NCBI GenBank assembly: GCA_021772875.1
Contig: JAJFLD010000176.1
Span: 1 to 12,603, forward strand
Length of the DNA: 12,603 bases
From: Ghiorsea sp.
Lineage (GTDB): Bacteria; Pseudomonadota; Zetaproteobacteria; Mariprofundales; Mariprofundaceae
Reading direction: 5' to 3'
Positions 8,028-12,603 of the stretch are shown in pieces (within the stretch, counting starts at the first letter, position 1; each line of letters starts with the position of its first letter). The notes beneath the pieces are model-generated. The model was given only the letters and a program-made list of their open reading frames with translations. It was not told the origin of the DNA and did not search any database. The translations under genes were made by a program, and so were the position numbers.

Positions 8028-9153
8028 ACCAATGCATATCATGGCTCTTGGTTTAAGAGGTTTTCCAGGCATTCAAGGCGGTGTTGAAACCCATGCTCAA
8101 CATCTTTATCCAGAACTCGTCAAACTAGGCTGCCGCGTTGAAGTACTAACGCGGAAACCTTTTGTAAAAGATGCTCGCACTTCTTGGGAAGGCGTTTGCC
8201 TAAAACCATTGTGGTCGCCACGTCAACAGGGTGTTGAATCCTTAGTGCATAGTTTCATTGCCGTTTGTTATGCCATCATATCTCGCCCTGACGTCGTGCA
8301 TATTCATGCCATAGGCCCTGCTTTATTTGCACCTTTGGCTAGATTGTTTGGCCTAAAAGTCGTGATGACTCATCATGGCATGGATTACCACAGGGAAAAA
8401 TGGGGTTGGTGTGGAAAAACAGTATTACGCTGGGGTGAGCGGTTAGGTGTTACTTATTCCCATGCCTGCATAACTGTTTCAGCAACCATAAAAAATCACC
8501 TGCAAGATACCTTTGGGAAAATGCGCGACACCGTTGTGGTGTTTAATGGCGTGAACATACCTACTATAGCTCAAGATAGTTCAGGCCTAGCAGCGTTTGG
8601 GCTAAAGCCTAAAACATATTATTTAATGGTTTCTCGGTTTGTGCCTGAAAAAAGACAGGATGATCTCATCGAAGCTTTTATTCACGCTAAAGCCAAAGAT
8701 AGCCGTAAGTTAGTGATTGTAGGGCGTTACGAAGCAGGTACAAACGCATATCAAGATAAAGTGATTGCCCTCTCCAAGCAACACCCCAACATTATACTTA
8801 CAGGCTTCAAGACTGGTGATGCTTTATCGCTATTATATTCTCATGCAGAGTGTTTTATTTTACCATCCTCACATGAGGGCTTGCCCATAGCTCTATTGGA
8901 AGCATTGTCGTATGGACTATATCCGATTGTAAGTAATATCCCTGCACATACGGAAATGAAACTGGAAAACAAACACTATTTTTCTCTTGGTGATACAAAA
9001 CAACTCGCCGAAAAAATGGACCATATTCCAACAGGTGGTTTTAATGATGCACTGCGTATGGAAACCATTGCTCACGTTAAAAAAACTTATAATTGGCACA
9101 CTATAGCTCTGGAAACCTTTGCTGTTTTTCAACGTGTGGTCAAAAAATGTTAA
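8011..9153 (+). CDS. GT4-family glycosyltransferase
   Basis: This is a 380-residue GT-B enzyme counted from ATG 8011; ATG 8008 and TTG 8005 are alternative starts adding one or two residues. The N-terminal domain begins with MALGLRGFPGIQGGVETHA (11-29), a glycine-rich loop typical of one GT4 group in proteobacterial polysaccharide loci. It also has PDVVHIHAIGPA (93-104) and MTHHGMDYHREKW (119-131). The donor domain shows YYLMVSRFVPEKRQDDLI (203-220), KLVIVGR (233-239), and the E-x7-E motif EGLPIALLE (Glu289, Glu297). The GGxPE-type loop after it is replaced by NIPAHTE (309-315), as in many members of this group. The first 17 bases overlap the preceding glycosyltransferase, indicating coupled translation and probably consecutive steps. 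Donor sugar unknown. A 122-base gap separates it from the synthase gene. Confidence 0.9.
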   Translation: MLKQNKPMHIMALGLRGFPGIQGGVETHAQHLYPELVKLGCRVEVLTRKPFVKDARTSWEGVCLKPLWSPRQQGVESLVHSFIAVCYAIISRPDVVHIHAIGPALFAPLARLFGLKVVMTHHGMDYHREKWGWCGKTVLRWGERLGVTYSHACITVSATIKNHLQDTFGKMRDTVVVFNGVNIPTIAQDSSGLAAFGLKPKTYYLMVSRFVPEKRQDDLIEAFIHAKAKDSRKLVIVGRYEAGTNAYQDKVIALSKQHPNIILTGFKTGDALSLLYSHAECFILPSSHEGLPIALLEALSYGLYPIVSNIPAHTEMKLENKHYFSLGDTKQLAEKMDHIPTGGFNDALRMETIAHVKKTYNWHTIALETFAVFQRVVKKC

Positions 9154-9190
9154 CCTCACCATTTTAATCATAACAAAACATGAGCACTTC

Positions 9191-9218
9191 GATGAATCTG
9201 CTGATGCATAGATTTATT
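9191..9218. repeat. Imperfect stem-loop in the gap before the synthase gene
   Basis: GATGAATCT (9191-9199) can pair with AGATTTATT (9210-9218) across a 10-base loop, with two G-U pairs. No T-run follows, so I do not call it a terminator. It might influence read-through into the synthase or be chance. The remaining gap shows no clear promoter. Confidence 0.25.
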
Positions 9219-9262
9219 GAAAAGTAAGCATTTCTGCGCAAGATAAGGTGCGGCATATTTTT

Positions 9263-9267
9263 AGGAG
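9263..9267 (+). promoter_or_regulatory. Strong ribosome binding site AGGAG for the synthase start at 9276
   Basis: AGGAG ends 8 bases before ATG 9276, and an in-frame TGA (9273-9275) directly precedes that ATG, so the N-terminus of the synthase is well fixed. Confidence 0.75.
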
Positions 9268-9275
9268 AAGTTTGA

Positions 9276-12200
9276 ATGAAAGATTTTGGATGTATTGCAA
9301 TTTGCCCATCAGGAAATTCTGTAAATGTTGCTGTTGCAGCCTCTCGTGTTGGTAGCATAGGTTTATTCAATTGCGAATTCCAAACTGAAGAAGCCACTGT
9401 ATTAAAAAATATCGCCACGCTTATGGCACAAAAAGGAACTGGTGGTGTTGGTTTAAAAGTACATGTCCAACAAGCCGATATGTTACCCTCTTGGCTGAGT
9501 AAGTTAACATGTGATGAATCTACCATTTGTTTAAGCTGGCACGGCTCCTCTGTTGAGAGTCTTCTAAGCGCCATCCAGCTTATTGCTCACATAAGTCCAA
9601 CAATCTCAATATGGGTCGAAGTAACATCTTTAGAGCAACTCATTCAACTTGGCGATGCCAATCATGTCACGGGTATCATCGCCAAAGGTCACGAGTCCGG
9701 GGGCTGGGTAGGCGAAGATTCCGCGTTTATTCTTAGCCAAAAAATCATTGGTGCCACGGTCTTACCTGTATACATTCAAGGTGGTATTGGTCTCCATTCT
9801 GCAGCTGCCTGTCGTGCCATTGGCGCTGCTGGCATCGTCTTAGAAGAGCAGCTCTTATGTATGCCTGAATCAGGCATGAACCACATCCAACCCTTTATTG
9901 AACATCTTAATGGTAAGGAGTGCATCGCTGTTGGTGATCATTTTGGTGCGGCTTGCAGGGTATTAGATTTACCTAAAATACCACAAGTGCAAAAGTTCAA
10001 ATCTTTGCGCGACGACATAGATATTGCATGTGCTAGTTTAAGCGCCGCCAAACAAGAATGGCAAACACAAGCCATGAAACATTTGGGTTGGGGTACGCTC
10101 GACCAACATGTTTGGCCCATTGGGCAAGCGGTTGCTTTAGCAAATGATTATCACCAAACTTACAAAACCACCGCACGGTTGATTCAAGCCATTTTAAATG
10201 CGTCTTCAACGCAGCTCACCATAGCTAAAGAAAACAGTGTCATGACTGAAGGGGCTCCCTTAGCTCTCGCCCACCAAACGAAGTATCCCTTTGTCCAAGG
10301 GCCAATGACAAGAGTGAGTGACACGCCTGAATTTGCAAAAGCCGTGGCTGATGGTGGTGGTCTACCTTTGATTGCCCTTGCCGTGTTAAAACCAGCCCAG
10401 ATAGATGGCATACTGGCCCAAACTCAAGTTGACCTGAAAGACCGCTCTTGGGGAGTCGGTTTGTTGGGTTTTATTGACCAATCACTCTACCAAGCGCAAC
10501 TCAAGAGTGTTTTAAAACATAAGCCTCCTTTTGCGCTTATCGCTGGTGGACGCCCTGATCAGGCTCAGCATTTAGAAAACGAAGGTATTAGTACATACAT
10601 TCATGCTCCGACCCCAGAATTATTAAGCATGTTTATTGCGCAAGGCGCGCGAAAATTTGTCTTTGAAGGTCGTGAATGCGGCGGCCATATTGGCCCTCTT
10701 TCAAGCTTTGTTTTATGGGAACAAATGATTGATATTTTGCTGCAACAAATGCCAAAAGGCCAAGAGTCAGACTTTCAATTGTTATTTGCAGGCGGTGTGC
10801 ATGATGGTTTATCCGCCGCCATGGTCAATATCATGGCTTCCCCTCTCGTCCAACGCGGTGCAAAAATTGGTAGCCTCATGGGTACTATTTATTTATTTAC
10901 TCACGAAGCTGTTAGCCAAGGCGCCATTCTAGAAGAGTTCCAAAACCAAGCACTGCAATGTAAAAATACCATCAACTTGGTTACTGGACCAGGCCACGCT
11001 AGCCGCTGCGTCAACACCGAGTTTGCTGAAGAATTTTATAATACCCGCCGCAAATTATTAAAAGAAGGTGTTGCCCCTAGTGAAGTAAGTCAACACCTTG
11101 ATAAGCTAAACTTAGGCCGATTGCGCATCGCTTCTAAAGGCACAATGCGCAACGATAGTGGCCAAGTGGTAGATGTTGGAAAAGATGATCAGTTGCAAGA
11201 AGGCATGTATATGATTGGGCAAGTTGCCACATTGCATAAAGAAACAATGACAATCAAACAACTGCATGAGGATATTGCTCTAGGTAGTCAAAAAATCATT
11301 CACGACATCAAGCTCACAGAGACAGTCTTCAATAAACAACACGCTCCTTTAGATATCGCTATCATTGGTGTTTCCACTTTATTGCCTGGCGCGCATGATG
11401 CAGAACAATATTGGGAAAATATTCTAAATTTGAAAGAAGTAATCTCCGAAATCCCTGCCGAACGCTGGGATTGGCGTTTGTATTTTGATGCTGACAGAAA
11501 AGCAAAAGACAAAATTTATATGAAAAATGGCGGGTTCTTTGGCGAAGTTCCCTTTGACCCTAGAGATTTTGGTATTCCCCCTACATCGCTGAAAGCTATT
11601 GAGCCCATTCAATTGCTTACATTAGGTGTTGTACAACAAGCCATAAAAGATGCTGGTTATGAAGATGGCAGCTTTGATCGGGAGCATACATCTGTAATTT
11701 TAGGTGCTAGCGGAGGGCTCGCAGACTTAGGTGTACAATATGCCGCTCGGACAGAGTTGGATAAAGTTGCAGGTGCTGCCAACAGTGAAGTCATGAATAG
11801 ACTTCCTGAATGGACAGAAGAGTCATTTGCTGGTTTGTTATTAAATGTCACTGCAGGTCGTGTTGCTAACCGCTTTGACTTGGGCGGAACCAATCAAACT
11901 GTTGATGCGGCATGTGGATCTAGTCTTGCAGCACTGAAAAATGCCGTTCAAGAATTGGAAAGCGGCAATGCTAATATGGCCATTGCAGGCGGCATTGACA
12001 CCATGATGAGCCCTTTCTCCTTTATGTGTTTTGCAAAAACTCAAGCATTATCGGCTTCAGGAACACCACGACCATTTGATAAAAATGGCGATGGCATTGT
12101 TATCAGTGAAGGCATTGCAGTTGTTGTATTGAAACGTTTGGCTGATGCTGAGAAGGATGGCGATCGCATTTATGGTGTGATTAAAGGCATGGGAAGCTCC

Positions 12201-12603
12201 AGTGATGGTAAGGCTCTTGGTTTGACAGCCCCCTTACCCAGAGGGCAAATGCGCGCTTTGGATCGGGCATACCAAAAAGCAGGTTACACTCCAGATACCG
12301 TGACATTATTTGAAGCACACGGTACGGGCACCAATGCTGGTGATAAAGCTGAAGCTGAAACGATTATTACCACCTTAAAAAAACATGGTACCCCCGCTAA
12401 ACACAGTGCGCTTGGCTCTGTGAAATCACAAATTGGCCATACCAAAGCCACTGCAGGTACCGCCGCACTCATCAAATCGGTGCTGGCACTTTATTATAAA
12501 ACTCAGCCTCCCCACATGAATATAAGCTCACCCTTAGATGTGATTGCAGATCCTCAAAGCCCTGTATTTATCTTAAATAAACCTCGCCCTTGGTTTAAAT
12601 CAG
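9276..12603 (+). CDS. Large PKS/PUFA-synthase-like protein: two NPD (enoyl-reductase-type) domains then a PfaA-like ketosynthase; 3' end missing
   Basis: The frame stays open for 1109 codons to the window edge. Residues 1-225 form a first nitropropane-dioxygenase/PfaD-like module, with KGHESGGWVG (His139) and YIQGGIG, but the start reads ICPSGN where such domains usually have QGPM. Residues 336-620 form a second, more canonical module: FVQGPMTRVSDTPEF (from 339), FEGRECGGHIGP (His471), LLFAGGVHDG, and PGHASR near 574. Such FMN barrels act as enoyl reductases in PfaD and FabK. The ketosynthase starts near 690 (DIAIIGVSTLLPGA) and has Cys880 in DAACGSSL, His1015 in EAHGTGT, and Lys1050/His1055 in KSQIGHTK, so all catalytic residues are present. 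Its sequence is closer to PfaA than to modular PKS ketosynthases. Acyltransferase, carrier protein and reductase domains would be expected downstream. It probably makes a specialised acyl chain; the link to the polysaccharide genes is inferred from position. Confidence 0.88.
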   Translation, partial: MKDFGCIAICPSGNSVNVAVAASRVGSIGLFNCEFQTEEATVLKNIATLMAQKGTGGVGLKVHVQQADMLPSWLSKLTCDESTICLSWHGSSVESLLSAIQLIAHISPTISIWVEVTSLEQLIQLGDANHVTGIIAKGHESGGWVGEDSAFILSQKIIGATVLPVYIQGGIGLHSAAACRAIGAAGIVLEEQLLCMPESGMNHIQPFIEHLNGKECIAVGDHFGAACRVLDLPKIPQVQKFKSLRDDIDIACASLSAAKQEWQTQAMKHLGWGTLDQHVWPIGQAVALANDYHQTYKTTARLIQAILNASSTQLTIAKENSVMTEGAPLALAHQTKYPFVQGPMTRVSDTPEFAKAVADGGGLPLIALAVLKPAQIDGILAQTQVDLKDRSWGVGLLGFIDQSLYQAQLKSVLKHKPPFALIAGGRPDQAQHLENEGISTYIHAPTPELLSMFIAQGARKFVFEGRECGGHIGPLSSFVLWEQMIDILLQQMPKGQESDFQLLFAGGVHDGLSAAMVNIMASPLVQRGAKIGSLMGTIYLFTHEAVSQGAILEEFQNQALQCKNTINLVTGPGHASRCVNTEFAEEFYNTRRKLLKEGVAPSEVSQHLDKLNLGRLRIASKGTMRNDSGQVVDVGKDDQLQEGMYMIGQVATLHKETMTIKQLHEDIALGSQKIIHDIKLTETVFNKQHAPLDIAIIGVSTLLPGAHDAEQYWENILNLKEVISEIPAERWDWRLYFDADRKAKDKIYMKNGGFFGEVPFDPRDFGIPPTSLKAIEPIQLLTLGVVQQAIKDAGYEDGSFDREHTSVILGASGGLADLGVQYAARTELDKVAGAANSEVMNRLPEWTEESFAGLLLNVTAGRVANRFDLGGTNQTVDAACGSSLAALKNAVQELESGNANMAIAGGIDTMMSPFSFMCFAKTQALSASGTPRPFDKNGDGIVISEGIAVVVLKRLADAEKDGDRIYGVIKGMGSSSDGKALGLTAPLPRGQMRALDRAYQKAGYTPDTVTLFEAHGTGTNAGDKAEAETIITTLKKHGTPAKHSALGSVKSQIGHTKATAGTAALIKSVLALYYKTQPPHMNISSPLDVIADPQSPVFILNKPRPWFKS

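Noticed and set aside
9214..9236. TTGAAA at about 9216 as a -35 box for a synthase promoter
   Set aside because: The nearest -10-like sequence (GATAAG) is about 19 bases away and matches poorly, so I do not call a promoter.
9164..9574. A 136-codon minus-strand reading frame
   Set aside because: It lies opposite the start of the synthase, whose frame has a strong ribosome site, clear motifs and no stop; the antisense product shows no recognisable domain.
11300..12475. Several short minus-strand frames of 62-78 codons
   Set aside because: All lie opposite conserved ketosynthase coding sequence and appear to be by-products of its codon use.

Overview
The window holds eight protein-coding genes, all on the plus strand and tightly packed, with no gene-free stretch above about 120 bases. 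Two genes run off the edges. No tRNA, rRNA, CRISPR array or insertion sequence is visible. Moderate-to-low GC, Shine-Dalgarno starts, lipoprotein and Sec signal peptides, and PfaA-like synthase chemistry suggest a Gram-negative bacterium, probably a proteobacterium. Nothing in the sequence fixes the genus.

Layout: (1) 1-900, the C-terminal part of a protein with about five repeats of roughly 60 residues, each carrying a V-x-W strand motif. (2) 917-2008, a lipoprotein of the pectinacetylesterase/Notum type. (3) 2010-3533, a Wzx-like polysaccharide flippase. (4) A 100-base gap with a possible promoter. (5) 3634-5838, a secreted TIM-barrel glycoside hydrolase. (6) 5842-6720, a sulfotransferase. 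(7) 6792-8027 and 8011-9153, two overlapping GT4 glycosyltransferases. (8) From 9276 past the right edge, at least 1109 codons of a large synthase with two nitropropane-dioxygenase-like (enoyl-reductase-type) domains followed by a ketosynthase close to PfaA of polyunsaturated fatty acid synthases. That frame has no stop in the window.

Together this looks like part of a locus for a surface polysaccharide or glycolipid. Cytoplasmic glycosyltransferases build the glycan, the sulfotransferase would sulfate it, and the flippase moves the lipid-linked unit across the inner membrane. The exported esterase and glycoside hydrolase could trim or de-esterify it. The synthase would make an unusual acyl chain, perhaps a lipid anchor or acyl decoration. 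The domain assignments rest on visible motifs; the joint pathway is inference. The initiating transferase, polymerase, export machinery and remaining synthase domains (AT, ACP, KR, DH) are not seen and would have to lie outside the window.
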